DNA of 41,851 nt from Xanthobacter aminoxidans (GCF_023571765.1 NZ_JAMJXC010000028.1:1-41851); one strand, 5' to 3'; shown: positions 1-6,663, counted from the stretch's first letter. A program made the numbers and translations. Notes: generated from the sequence alone by a model not told the origin.

Positions 1-113
1 CGCGTCGGTCGCCGCGTGGGTCGCCGCGTCGGTCGCCGCGCGGGTCGCCGCGCGGGTCGCCGCGACGGTCGCCGCGACGGTCGCCGCGTGGGTCGCCGCG
101 CGGGTCGCCGCGG
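1..113 (-). repeat. 12-bp tandem repeat, nine full copies
   Basis: Nine consecutive 12-bp units of the form CGCGNNGGTCGC, plus a partial tenth, run from base 1 to about 113. Only two bases vary between units, and they fall in one codon of the leftward reading frame, so each unit encodes Ala-Ala-Thr plus a variable residue (Asp, His, Arg or Val). The array starts at the first base, so it probably continues beyond the window. The unit is a multiple of three, so slippage changes length without breaking the frame. Confidence 0.9.
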
Positions 114-396
114 GATCATCACCCGCGAGAGAGGGGCCTTTGCGGTACAAAATCGCAGCGGCGGCGCCATGGGCAAAAGCCATGACGAGAGGAGAAGGGA
201 CGATCACGACGCGGGGCTTCTTGAGCCCGGCGGCGGAGTAGAGGCCCTCAATGGCCGGGATGATGCGGTCGGGAACGATGGGGTCAGTGCGGAACGCGCG
301 CGCTGTCCACAGCGCGACGTGCTCTTGCATCTTGTCCAGTTCTTCTGGCGTCACGCCGCCTTCGGCGCGGGTCAGGGTACGGACTATTTCAGCCAT
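1..396 (-). CDS. Phage hypothetical protein with tetrapeptide-repeat tail (partial, runs off window)
   Basis: The leftward frame opens at ATG 396 with a good Shine-Dalgarno (AAGGAG) and is still open at base 1, so the C-terminus is missing. The N-terminal part (about 95 residues) reads as ordinary protein. It contains a segment like IEGLYSAAGLKKPRVV followed by VPSPLVMAFAHGAAA, which resembles the start of phage-associated proteins of the DUF6745 type; I hold that family call loosely. From about residue 97 the protein becomes a strict four-residue repeat, Ala-Ala-Thr-X with X = Arg, His, Val or Asp. It is encoded by the 12-bp tandem repeat at the window edge. It is the last visible gene of the leftward early operon and starts 14 bases after the stop of the HD gene. 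Function unknown. Confidence 0.65.
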   Translation of the reverse strand, partial: MAEIVRTLTRAEGGVTPEELDKMQEHVALWTARAFRTDPIVPDRIIPAIEGLYSAAGLKKPRVVIVPSPLVMAFAHGAAAAILYRKGPSLAGDDPAATRAATHAATVAATVAATRAATRAATDAATHAATDA

Positions 397-409
397 TGGC
401 TGGGCTCCT

Positions 410-1069
410 TCAGGCCGCCTTGGCGGCGAGGTGGGGGAAAAGGGTGTGGAGGCGGGCGCGCCATTCGTCGGCGGCTTTGGGCCAGGGCCACACCTTGATG
501 CGGCCAAGGCGGGCAGGCGGGGGCACGCGCTCGACGCTCGGGTGCCAGGGCTTGGGCGGCTTGCAGAGCATGTCGCGCCGCTCGGCGGTGAGCATGGCGA
601 GATCCCAGTGATGCACGCGCGCGGCGATGTCGGGTGGCAGGGGCCACGGGTGTCCGGCGGCGGCGTGAATGGCGATGTTAATGTCGCTCTTGAGACCCCG
701 AAGAGCCTCATCAAAGACGCCTCTGCCGAACTCCGGCGGCATCCCCCACCGTTCGGCTATGACCTGCTCGACACGGCGGTCCAGCGCTGCTGCAAGCGGC
801 GTCGTAATGTCCTTGCAATAGGATTCGTGCCCGTCGTGCAGCAGGAAGGCGCGGGCCGTATCGATGGAGCCGGTTTCGGCGATGATGGCGTCGACGCCGA
901 GCACGCAGTGCTGCGCCACGCTGTAGGGGCCGGAGCGCACATGCCCGCCGAACCGCGGCTCGCGGGCGAGGGCCTCGGCCACATCGTGCTCCAGGTCCAC
1001 CATGTCGGCCGTGGGCGCCAGGAGATCGAAAGCGCGGCCGGTGCCGGTTTGCATCCAGATGTCGGTCAT
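410..1069 (-). CDS. HD-domain phosphohydrolase, YfbR-like
   Basis: A 219-residue protein with HD-superfamily metal ligands in the expected order: SVAQH (His54), then LLHDGHE (His78-Asp79), with further acidic residues in a following helix. The spacing and the SVAQH...HD..E pattern match YfbR-type 5'-deoxynucleotidases, which in phages often adjust nucleotide pools during replication. The substrate cannot be told from sequence. ATG 1069 follows a GGGAG and overlaps the stop of the upstream gene by ATGA, so the two are translationally coupled in the leftward early operon. Confidence 0.8.
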   Translation of the reverse strand: MTDIWMQTGTGRAFDLLAPTADMVDLEHDVAEALAREPRFGGHVRSGPYSVAQHCVLGVDAIIAETGSIDTARAFLLHDGHESYCKDITTPLAAALDRRVEQVIAERWGMPPEFGRGVFDEALRGLKSDINIAIHAAAGHPWPLPPDIAARVHHWDLAMLTAERRDMLCKPPKPWHPSVERVPPPARLGRIKVWPWPKAADEWRARLHTLFPHLAAKAA

Positions 1070-1416
1070 TGGGCCGCTCCCGTGGTGGGAGCTTCGACGA
1101 TTGTGAATCCGGCAAGCCGTTTTTGCTCAATGAAAGCGGCGTCGCGGCCTTCGCGGAACGCGCAAGCGCAAAGAGTTTCGACGAGGTCTTTACTGGCGCC
1201 GGTGTTGTAGGCAACGAACTCGGCATTCGCGGCCACTTGCCCTGCGATGTGAGCGATGTAGACCGAAATGGCAACTAGAAGCTGAGGGCTAGAATGCTCA
1301 CCGCAGGCATCGCGAAACGCCTGCGTAACTGGCGCAAGCCCGGACGTGACCTTCTCGGACATGGTGGCGAGTATGGCGGCTTCTTCGTCCGTCAGCTGAG
1401 TGTGGATTGCGTTCAC
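1066..1416 (-). CDS. Hypothetical early protein
   Basis: A 116-residue leftward protein with GTG start at 1416, overlapping the stop of the preceding gene (GTGA) and overlapping the HD gene at its own stop. Helical composition is suggested by runs such as EEAAILATMSEKV and LLVAISVYIAHIAGQ. The second is hydrophobic but too polar and short to call a membrane helix with confidence. No family recognised. Its place between coupled genes supports that it is translated. Confidence 0.6.
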   Translation of the reverse strand: MNAIHTQLTDEEAAILATMSEKVTSGLAPVTQAFRDACGEHSSPQLLVAISVYIAHIAGQVAANAEFVAYNTGASKDLVETLCACAFREGRDAAFIEQKRLAGFTIVEAPTTGAAQ

Positions 1417-2042
1417 GGGCGCACCTCCGTGGGAGGCAGCCCGAGGCTGGCGTTCAAACTGGACAGCGGCACCGACGGCAGGCGCGGCGGCACGATCCGC
1501 TCAAGGCGGGTCACGAAGGCGGAGGCCTCCGGCCAGCGCTCGCGTAGCATCTTGGTGGAGGAGACGGAATAGACCACGGCCTTGATCTGGGTGCGGGATT
1601 CCTGCACCCGCTTAGCCAGGTCTTTCCTGCGCTCTTCGATGCTCCGGAAGGTGGCGGTGAAACGGTGTTCCGGGGCATAGACCTTGGCGCAGCCCGTCGT
1701 ATGCTTGTGCGCCACGCGCATCGCGATGGGCTTGGCCTCCGACTTCTTGCGCAAGGCGCTCCATTCGCCGCGATAGCCGTGTACACCGTCAAACGACAGA
1801 TGGGTGTAGCCGTTGCTATCGCCGAACTGGATGGCGAAGTTGGAGACTTCGGCCATCCATCCAGCGGGCAGGTCCGCCATGGCAGCGCGCTGCGCGGGCT
1901 TGTAGATGTCGTTGTAGACGGCAAGGGCGAGGGCCGCGGCCTCGCTTTCCAGCCCCGCGATCTCATCGGCGTAACGATGGCCGAGCAGATCGGTGATGAA
2001 CCGGTCGCGCATCATGTTGGTCAGTGGGATGGACTTGCTCAT
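1413..2042 (-). CDS. Hypothetical protein, possibly Nmad5-like
   Basis: A 209-residue protein when started at ATG 2042, which overlaps the stop of the preceding gene (ATGA); the frame is open further upstream, but that part is only the antisense or out-of-frame shadow of the neighbour. The start LTNMMRDRFITDLL, a middle with several lysine/arginine-rich helices (SIEERRKDLAKRVQ) and a C-terminal RERWPEASAFV segment are seen in phage proteins grouped as 'putative nucleotide modification associated domain 5'. I recognise the pattern only weakly, so the family is a suggestion. Part of the leftward early operon. Confidence 0.55.
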   Translation of the reverse strand: MSKSIPLTNMMRDRFITDLLGHRYADEIAGLESEAAALALAVYNDIYKPAQRAAMADLPAGWMAEVSNFAIQFGDSNGYTHLSFDGVHGYRGEWSALRKKSEAKPIAMRVAHKHTTGCAKVYAPEHRFTATFRSIEERRKDLAKRVQESRTQIKAVVYSVSSTKMLRERWPEASAFVTRLERIVPPRLPSVPLSSLNASLGLPPTEVRP

Positions 2043-2362
2043 GCCACCTCTCCGTCGTCGGGCTGGATGGGTTCGAAGCGCCAGCGGCGCAGGGGGACGA
2101 CGGCGCAGGGCGGCGCTGCGGCCCCGGGCGCGGCGTCGAGGCGGCGGTTGGCGACCTCGAGCGTGTGGTCGATGACGCGGACCATGGTCGGCGTGCAGCG
2201 CGGGTCCTGGCTGGTGTTGAGCAGCCAGATGCCGAGCTTGCCAACGGCCTCGCGATGGCCCTGCGCGGCGGCGGCAAGCATCCCTTGCGAGGAGGCCCAC
2301 ACCAGATGGGCGATGGAGCCGGGCCCGGCGCCGCCGGGGGTAAAAGTGATAAGCGTGCCCAT
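2039..2362 (-). CDS. Hypothetical early protein
   Basis: A 107-residue leftward protein starting at ATG 2362, one base past the stop of the gene before it and overlapping the gene after it. It contains GIWLLNTSQDPRCTPTMV and ends in a proline-rich stretch. No domain recognised. The operon position and tight junctions on both sides are the main support for it being a gene. Confidence 0.55.
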   Translation of the reverse strand: MGTLITFTPGGAGPGSIAHLVWASSQGMLAAAAQGHREAVGKLGIWLLNTSQDPRCTPTMVRVIDHTLEVANRRLDAAPGAAAPPCAVVPLRRWRFEPIQPDDGEVA

Positions 2363-2363
2363 T

Positions 2364-2747
2364 TCAGGCCACCTCTTGCGGGGCGGGCTCGATGGCAAAT
2401 GGCGCCATACGGATGCCTTCCGGAGTCACTTGCGCAGTGAATGCTTGGCCAAGCGGATCGATCACGATCACCGGCAAATGGCCGCCCAAAGCCGCGTTAT
2501 CCCAGCGACTGTACGCTCCATCGCGATATGGAAGGTCGTTGGGGCACGTCTCACGAGAGCCGCGCATCGTGCTGCCGATGCGCAGCGCAAGTTCGCCGTT
2601 TTCACAGCCCTCACGATCGCGACGGCAGTCATGCTCTCCGAGAGGGAGAACAAGCTCGTAGTGAGCAACCCATTCGTATTCACGGTCGGTCGATGCTTCC
2701 CACCGGAATTGCAGACGAGGGGCTGGCAAAGTCGCTTTGGCGGCCAT
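2364..2747 (-). CDS. Hypothetical early protein
   Basis: A 127-residue protein starting at ATG 2747, overlapping the upstream stop (ATGA). It carries two cysteines in an acidic/basic stretch (EHDCRRDREGCENG), a third in RETCPNDLP, and a C-terminal part with alternating hydrophobics (PVIVIDPLGQAFTAQV) that looks like beta structure. Base composition is a little less GC-rich than its neighbours. No family recognised. Confidence 0.6.
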   Translation of the reverse strand: MAAKATLPAPRLQFRWEASTDREYEWVAHYELVLPLGEHDCRRDREGCENGELALRIGSTMRGSRETCPNDLPYRDGAYSRWDNAALGGHLPVIVIDPLGQAFTAQVTPEGIRMAPFAIEPAPQEVA

Positions 2748-3076
2748 CAGGGGTTCCTCTCCGTTTCGCGGGCCAGCCGCGCCATCTGCGCGAGGGCGAT
2801 GCTGGCCGGGAAAAAGGCGGCGGTGATCGCGAGCAGCGTCGCCGTGGTGGCCCAGGCGCCGGTGGCGCCGATGAGGCCGGAGGGGGTGCGGGCGCGCGGC
2901 GGGCCGGGCAGAAGAACCGCCACATGGCCCGGCTCAAAGGAAGTGACGCCGGCCGGGCAGGGGGGCTGGGCCCGGCTGGACGCCACCTGCGCATCGGCGT
3001 GCGTTTCCGCCGATGCCTCTCGCGCACGGCCCCGCTGCCGCCGCTTGGGAAGGGAAAAGGGAAGGAGGTGGCCCAT
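2747..3076 (-). CDS. Small protein with a C-terminal hydrophobic segment
   Basis: About 109 residues from ATG 3076; a GTG at 3079 in the same frame is an alternative start. A hydrophobic stretch near residues 74-95 (GATGAWATTATLLAITAAFF and onward) could be a membrane helix, with a basic C-terminal tail after it. The N-terminal half is basic and low-complexity. Junctions with both neighbours overlap by one or a few bases. Function unknown. Confidence 0.5.
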   Translation of the reverse strand: MGHLLPFSLPKRRQRGRAREASAETHADAQVASSRAQPPCPAGVTSFEPGHVAVLLPGPPRARTPSGLIGATGAWATTATLLAITAAFFPASIALAQMARLARETERNP

Positions 3077-3405
3077 CACGCCGCGTCCCGCGAAATGGGC
3101 GCGGTCGCCGCGGCGGCTTTGGCTTCGTCCTTGGCTCGCCGGGCGGCGAGCACCTTGGGCGGGCGACCGCAGCCGCGCTCAGCGCGGATGGCGCGGAGCA
3201 TTGCGCCCGAGTAGCGTGAGCGGTCGCGATAGACAGCCCGGGCGCGGCGGATGGGCTTGGAATGAAGATGCCGCGTCAGCAGGCTGAGGTGCATCGCTTC
3301 CGCGTTGCGAACAGCGGCCTTAAGGGCTGCTTCCGAGAACCCTTCGAACTGCGCGGCAAACTTGGCCAGCGCTGCTCCGAGCATGGATTTCCCTTGCGAC
3401 GACAT
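3076..3405 (-). CDS. Small basic hypothetical protein
   Basis: A 109-residue protein starting at ATG 3405, which overlaps the stop of the preceding gene (ATGA). The frame is open further upstream, but that stretch is arginine-rich shadow. It has many basic residues (KPIRRARAVYRDRSRY, AARRAKDEAKAA), suggesting nucleic-acid contact, but shows no recognised fold. Confidence 0.55.
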   Translation of the reverse strand: MSSQGKSMLGAALAKFAAQFEGFSEAALKAAVRNAEAMHLSLLTRHLHSKPIRRARAVYRDRSRYSGAMLRAIRAERGCGRPPKVLAARRAKDEAKAAAATAPISRDAA

Positions 3406-3866
3406 CACGCCACCTCGTCCGTGTCGGTTTCGACAGGGCCGGCAAGGCGGCGGGCCTCGTCGACAAATTCGGCGATCTGCGCGGCGGTGAAGCCGGCGCG
3501 GGCGAGGTCGTGGACATCGCAATGGCCGTGGGAGGCCACGCATTCCTTGAACACCTGCGCCATGAGGCGGGGGATGACGACGCTCTCGCAGGGGTCGTCA
3601 TTGGCCGGTGCCTTCACCACCATGGAGAAGCGGAAGGCGAGGAAGGGGCTCTCGTAGCCGTGCAGGTAGAGGACCGGCGCGGCGTGATCGAGCGCCTGCT
3701 CGATGGTCTCGGCCTGCTGCACCGCGCGGATGGTGTAGATCTGGCCGACAACGAGCGGCAGCGGCGGCCCGGAGCCGGCAACCGTCTCGCAGCGCACAAT
3801 ATCGCCGGGCGCAAACGGGCAGGTGGGCGGGAAAGGCGGCCGGGTGGAGCGGATGGGCGCGCTCAT
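3405..3866 (-). CDS. Hypothetical early protein
   Basis: A 153-residue protein from ATG 3866, one base from the preceding stop. The first half reads like a small beta domain (FAPGDIVRCETVAG, LPLVVGQIYTIRAV), a pattern common in phage proteins that regulate or bind small ligands. The second half is helical (FTAAQIAEFVDEARRL). No firm family. Coupled at both ends within the leftward operon. Confidence 0.6.
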   Translation of the reverse strand: MSAPIRSTRPPFPPTCPFAPGDIVRCETVAGSGPPLPLVVGQIYTIRAVQQAETIEQALDHAAPVLYLHGYESPFLAFRFSMVVKAPANDDPCESVVIPRLMAQVFKECVASHGHCDVHDLARAGFTAAQIAEFVDEARRLAGPVETDTDEVA

Positions 3867-3867
3867 G

Positions 3868-4209
3868 TCAGATACCTTCCGCAAAGGTGTCATCAGCGTC
3901 GGCGGCATCTCCAAGCACATCTCCCAAGGTGGGACCGGCTTTTGCAAGCCGCGCGGCTAGCAAAATCATGATGCTGAGGATCTCCGACGCTTTGTCGGCG
4001 GCATCGACCTGCATGGCCGCCAGGCGGTGATTGGCCTCATCGCCGCCGCCAGCTTCCGCAATGCTTGCGGCCGGAAGCAAATGCGCCACGAGGTCTTTGA
4101 AATCGCGGATGAGGTCCGCAAGCTGCGCGGAGCGAGACGCCACGCCAGCCAAGGCAGCCAACGCGGCGGCTGCCTCTTTCATATTCAACTGGTTCGGATG
4201 GTGGGGCAT
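3868..4209 (-). CDS. Hypothetical helical protein
   Basis: A 113-residue, alanine- and leucine-rich protein starting at ATG 4209. Nearly all of it has helical periodicity (MKEAAAALAALAGVASRSAQ, then LIRDFKDLVAHLL), so a coiled or helical-bundle fold is likely. A C-terminal acidic stretch (DAADADD) precedes the stop. No family recognised. Confidence 0.55.
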   Translation of the reverse strand: MPHHPNQLNMKEAAAALAALAGVASRSAQLADLIRDFKDLVAHLLPAASIAEAGGGDEANHRLAAMQVDAADKASEILSIMILLAARLAKAGPTLGDVLGDAADADDTFAEGI

Positions 4210-4241
4210 GCTGGCTCCTGTGAGCAGGCGGGTCTTGCGGT

Positions 4242-4496
4242 TCAGCGAACGGGCGCGGGCTTGTCGCAGCCGGGCGTCTCGCCGTTGTCGAGCGTGATCG
4301 GTGCGGCGCTGCCGGTGGGGTCGAGGCGCTGGACGTCGAACCAATGCGCGTCGCGAAGGGCGCCATCGCCGCTCACGCGGGGAGACAGCAGCGCCTGATT
4401 GCAGCCGGAAATGTAGGTGCAGAAGCCGGTGGCGACGCCGCTGAAACCGGTGATGCGGTCCGTGTAGGTGGCGCCGAGTTCAATGATCTTGCTCAT
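4242..4496 (-). CDS. Conserved small phage protein with a beta-barrel-like start
   Basis: An 84-residue protein from ATG 4496. The pattern 'LGATYTDRITGFSGVATG' followed by 'YISGCNQALLSP' and 'WFDVQRL' is one I recognise from many small prophage proteins of Gram-negative bacteria: a short SH3-like beta domain ending in a Trp-Phe-Asp-x-Gln-Arg motif. Their function has not been settled to my knowledge. Second gene of the leftward operon. Confidence 0.65.
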   Translation of the reverse strand: MSKIIELGATYTDRITGFSGVATGFCTYISGCNQALLSPRVSGDGALRDAHWFDVQRLDPTGSAAPITLDNGETPGCDKPAPVR

Positions 4497-4562
4497 GAAA
4501 GGTCTCCCGTGGTGCAGGGAGAGGCGGCCGGAGGGCCGCCTCGGTGAGGCGGGCCTTGCGGC

Positions 4563-4667
4563 TCAAAACTTGCGGTCGCCCTCGGGCTCGCGGAGCGCTT
4601 CGGTGAGGGCCCAGCCGGGGCGGCGGCGGGGGGCGACGGTCAGCGGCAGGGCGGTGGGTTGGATCAT
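4563..4667 (-). CDS. 34-residue leader-proximal peptide
   Basis: A 34-residue frame from ATG 4667 to TGA at 4563, the first frame after the leftward promoter. It has a strong Shine-Dalgarno (AGGGGGAG, about 7 bases upstream) and an untranslated leader of roughly 25 bases. The peptide is proline- and arginine-rich (VAPRRRPGWALTEALREP). It may be a small regulator or only a leader peptide; the ribosome site is the main support. Confidence 0.45.
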   Translation of the reverse strand: MIQPTALPLTVAPRRRPGWALTEALREPEGDRKF

Positions 4668-4698
4668 GTCTGCGGCTCCCCCTCGGTTGGTAGAGCCG

Positions 4699-4727
4699 TT
4701 GTAGCGGATATCGCTACGACGCGTCAA
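4699..4727 (-). promoter_or_regulatory. Leftward early promoter (PL-like)
   Basis: On the minus strand, a -35 box TTGACG (4722-4727) and a -10 box CTACAA (4699-4704) are separated by exactly 17 bases. Predicted transcription begins near 4692 and reaches the ATG at 4667. The spacer contains the perfect inverted repeat GTAGCG-N5-CGCTAC (4701-4717), so a repressor bound there would block polymerase. This is the natural promoter for the whole 4667-to-1 operon. Confidence 0.75.
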
Positions 4728-4751
4728 GCGGCATGTAGCGATATTGGAAAC
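4701..4751. promoter_or_regulatory. Left operator module
   Basis: Contains GTAGCG (4701-4706), CGCTAC (4712-4717), a shared GTCAAGCGGC core (4723-4732), GTAGCG (4735-4740) and GGAAAC (4746-4751). The same elements in the same order occur on the opposite strand at 6606-6641, on the far side of the repressor gene. Two copies flanking a repressor and overlapping promoters indicate repressor operators. Confidence 0.7.
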
Positions 4752-4773
4752 ATCATCAGCCTCGCGCTATGAT
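4744..4773 (+). promoter_or_regulatory. Possible rightward promoter
   Basis: TTGGAA (4744-4749) and TATGAT (4768-4773) are separated by 18 bases on the plus strand. The -35 lies inside the left operator module. It would drive the small gene starting at 4851. The match is decent, but the downstream gene is itself uncertain. Confidence 0.45.
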
Positions 4774-4804
4774 GAGCATCGTCCGGCAAACCTAATCATC
4801 GTCG

Positions 4805-4834
4805 GGTAACAAACAGCCCCGCCGAAGCGGGGCT
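4805..4834 (-). terminator. Rho-independent terminator with UUCG loop (leftward)
   Basis: Perfect 8-bp stem AGCCCCGC/GCGGGGCT (4815-4822 with 4827-4834). Read leftward, the loop is TTCG closed by C-G, the very stable UUCG tetraloop, and the stem is followed by TGTTTGTT. It lies about 115 bases past the stop of the HEPN-like gene, so it ends the repressor transcript before it enters the leftward early operon. Read rightward it has no U tract and would be only a leader hairpin. Confidence 0.75.
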
Positions 4835-4850
4835 AAGCTGGAGATCTGAG

Positions 4851-5093
4851 ATGTGTGCGACCGACGAAGGGGCATCCGGCGCTCAGGACTATCCTGAAAT
4901 CACAGACGAGATGGCCATGGCGGGGGAGAAGGAAATGAGCGCGGAAGTCAGCTGTTTTTTCGATCGGGATCGCTGGCATCCCGACCTTTTGGAATTAGCG
5001 CGCGAGGTCTATACAGCCATGTGGTTGGCCCGCCCTCGGCGAAAGCGTCGAGTGCGTTCTCGGCGTCCGGCATCTGGGCTGCCACAAGAATGA
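4851..5093 (+). CDS. Small acidic hypothetical protein, 3' end antisense to neighbour
   Basis: An 80-residue rightward frame. The first 60 residues are acidic and protein-like (PEITDEMAMAGEKEMSA, then DLLELAREVYTAMWLAR), resembling small alphaproteobacterial phage proteins that end near an 'IYRAMWLAR'-type helix. The last 20 residues are arginine-rich shadow of the gene on the other strand. Bases 4948-5093 are read on both strands. I suspect the original 3' end was replaced when the AT-rich HEPN-like gene arrived. Confidence 0.45.
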   Translation: MCATDEGASGAQDYPEITDEMAMAGEKEMSAEVSCFFDRDRWHPDLLELAREVYTAMWLARPRRKRRVRSRRPASGLPQE

Positions 5094-5523
5094 CCTTTAT
5101 GGTGGCGAGATCCGCCATCATGGCTTCGAGATCCTCGACCTCGATTGCCCGCACCTGTGGGCTCTGTGCTTTGCGACGGCTATTTTTGGCGGCAACGACA
5201 ACCGATCCATCGGGAGCTAGTCGTGGTCCCGCATGGACGAGATCGTTTCTGGCGATGTTGATGGCCCGCATCTGGGTGATGGCCTCGGCCAGGGCCGGCT
5301 CCATGACCCTGCCTCTCGCGGCATAAATCCGATCAAAAAAATCACAACAAGTTGCTACTGACGGGCCATTCAAGATAATTCGGCCAATGTCTTTATCAAT
5401 GCCTGTAATATGGATCAAAAGTTCAACGAACTTAAGTTCAATATGCGTGAACTTGTCGATGAACATTCCGAAGGCTTCATAATACAATGACGACTTGGTT
5501 CGCGTTGCTTTTTGTGGACGCAT
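4948..5523 (-). CDS. HEPN-like protein (Rx4H motif), putative lysogenic accessory gene
   Basis: A 191-residue protein starting at ATG 5523, 28 bases after the repressor stop and on the same strand, so probably co-transcribed with it in the lysogen. It is helical, with ARNDLVHAG carrying Arg92-Asn-x3-His97, the Rx4H signature of HEPN ribonucleases. In that superfamily Arg and His form the active site in a helical dimer, and many members are toxins or defence effectors. The rest gives no sharper family match. Much of the gene (about 5320-5520) is visibly AT-rich compared with its surroundings, which suggests recent acquisition. Cell-growth inhibition or exclusion of other phages would be typical for such a position; this is inference. 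Confidence 0.55.
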   Translation of the reverse strand: MRPQKATRTKSSLYYEAFGMFIDKFTHIELKFVELLIHITGIDKDIGRIILNGPSVATCCDFFDRIYAARGRVMEPALAEAITQMRAINIARNDLVHAGPRLAPDGSVVVAAKNSRRKAQSPQVRAIEVEDLEAMMADLATIKVILVAAQMPDAENALDAFAEGGPTTWLYRPRALIPKGRDASDPDRKNS

Positions 5524-5551
5524 TGCATTTGCCCTAGCCTATCTGGCGGTA

Positions 5552-6577
5552 TCAGCCGATGCGTCCGATCTTCGCCACCACGCGGCCAATGACCGTCAGC
5601 CAATCGGCATCCACCACGCGCGGCGGCTCCAGGGTGGCATTGTCGGAGCGTACTTCGATCTGCGGCGGGTCGGACTTGGGGATGCGATAGAGGCGCTTGA
5701 CGATGATCTCGCCATCGCCATTCCGGGCCACGAACATGCCACCCTGGCCCAAGGCTGTGTCCGTCGTATCGACCGCGACGTGGTCCCCGCCTTGCAGCGT
5801 CGGTTCCATGCTGTCGCCGCGCACGCGCACCCAGTGCATGCGTCCGGCCGGAGCGCGGGATATTTCTTGCTGGAGGTACCCCGGCAAAAGGATTTCGCCG
5901 ATCACCGCATCTTCGGAATAGATGACTCCACCGGATGGCGCGATGGCGGGCAGGCCTATGCTGCCTGGGCCGGCTCCGGCGCGTGTGTCGATAACGGGGG
6001 AGGCGCCGGGAACGTCTGGTTTGTAGATCCGGTCGGTTGAGACGCCGCCATGGGTGTCGGGATGAAACTCGCCGTCTTGTTCGTCGGGCGTGTCGGGGTC
6101 AAACGATTGTATAAGGCTACGGTGACCCGGAAGCGGCCTTAATTGGCGCGAGTGATTTGGATCACCAAGCAACCACTCCATTGAGGTGTTGGTGGCGAGA
6201 GCAATTTCGTAAAGTTTTTGGGGCCGCTGCACTCGGCCGCGTTCAATTTCAGAAATTGATGATTGCTGCCCTTCACTACCGATAGCGGCGGCCAGTTGCT
6301 CCTGTGTCAGTCCGGCAGCTTCCCGAGCAAATTTTATTCGGTCACCAATCTGTTGTTCCAACGGTAGTGGGTAGTTTGTAATTTCCGAAATTGCGATTAG
6401 CTCGGCGGCCGTTACTTTACGCGGTTTGGTCTTAGTCGTAGCGTGCTCAAGCATCATTTTGTTGATGGCAGCACGATCGACACTAAAACCGCGTTGGTTC
6501 ATTCGGCGAGCCAATTCGGCGCCCGATATGCCGGCGGATTTGATGGCGTCTCTTACCCAGCGTGCAATCATGGGCAT
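5552..6577 (-). CDS. Prophage repressor: two HTH domains plus S24 LexA-like peptidase
   Basis: 341 residues from ATG 6577 (another ATG at 6571; an upstream ATG at 6649 would lie in the operator). Residues 4-68 form one HTH (ISGAELARRM ... NKMM ... VTAAELIAI), typical of S24 prophage repressors. Residues 77-137 form a second, classic XRE HTH (REAAGLTQEQLAAAIG, SSISEIERG). The C-terminal part is an S24 peptidase with GDSMEPT (Ser256) and the Lys294 of IIVKRL. An Ala-Gly at 200-201 (TRAGAG) in the linker is the likely self-cleavage site. Such proteins dimerise on operators and cleave themselves when RecA is activated by DNA damage, causing induction. Having two HTH domains in one chain is unusual. 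Confidence 0.85.
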   Translation of the reverse strand: MPMIARWVRDAIKSAGISGAELARRMNQRGFSVDRAAINKMMLEHATTKTKPRKVTAAELIAISEITNYPLPLEQQIGDRIKFAREAAGLTQEQLAAAIGSEGQQSSISEIERGRVQRPQKLYEIALATNTSMEWLLGDPNHSRQLRPLPGHRSLIQSFDPDTPDEQDGEFHPDTHGGVSTDRIYKPDVPGASPVIDTRAGAGPGSIGLPAIAPSGGVIYSEDAVIGEILLPGYLQQEISRAPAGRMHWVRVRGDSMEPTLQGGDHVAVDTTDTALGQGGMFVARNGDGEIIVKRLYRIPKSDPPQIEVRSDNATLEPPRVVDADWLTVIGRVVAKIGRIG

Positions 6578-6605
6578 GGTGTAGCGTCCCACGCAACAAA
6601 TGTCG

Positions 6606-6656
6606 GTTTCCAAATCCGCTACGCCGCTTGACAACGTAGCGAAATTCACTACCGTC
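6606..6656 (+). promoter_or_regulatory. Right operator module and early rightward promoter
   Basis: Contains GTTTCC (6606-6611), CGCTAC (6617-6622), GCCGCTTGACA (6623-6633) and GTAGCG (6636-6641). It is the same series as the left module but inverted relative to it. TTGACA (6628-6633) is a consensus -35; the -10 is weak (CTACCG at 6649 with 15-base spacing, or TACCGT at 6650 with 16). Transcription would begin within a few bases of the ATG at 6664, which has no Shine-Dalgarno, so the mRNA may be leaderless. Confidence 0.6.
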
Positions 6657-6663
6657 CGGCTCT

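Noticed and set aside
16-498. Plus-strand frame of Arg/Gly repeats at the window start
   Set aside because: It is the reverse reading of the 12-bp array; the minus-strand frame has a proper ribosome site, operon context and a protein-like N-terminus.
4815-4834. Hairpin as a riboswitch or rightward terminator for the 4851 gene
   Set aside because: Read rightward there is no U tract; read leftward the UUCG loop and T-rich tail make an ordinary terminator.
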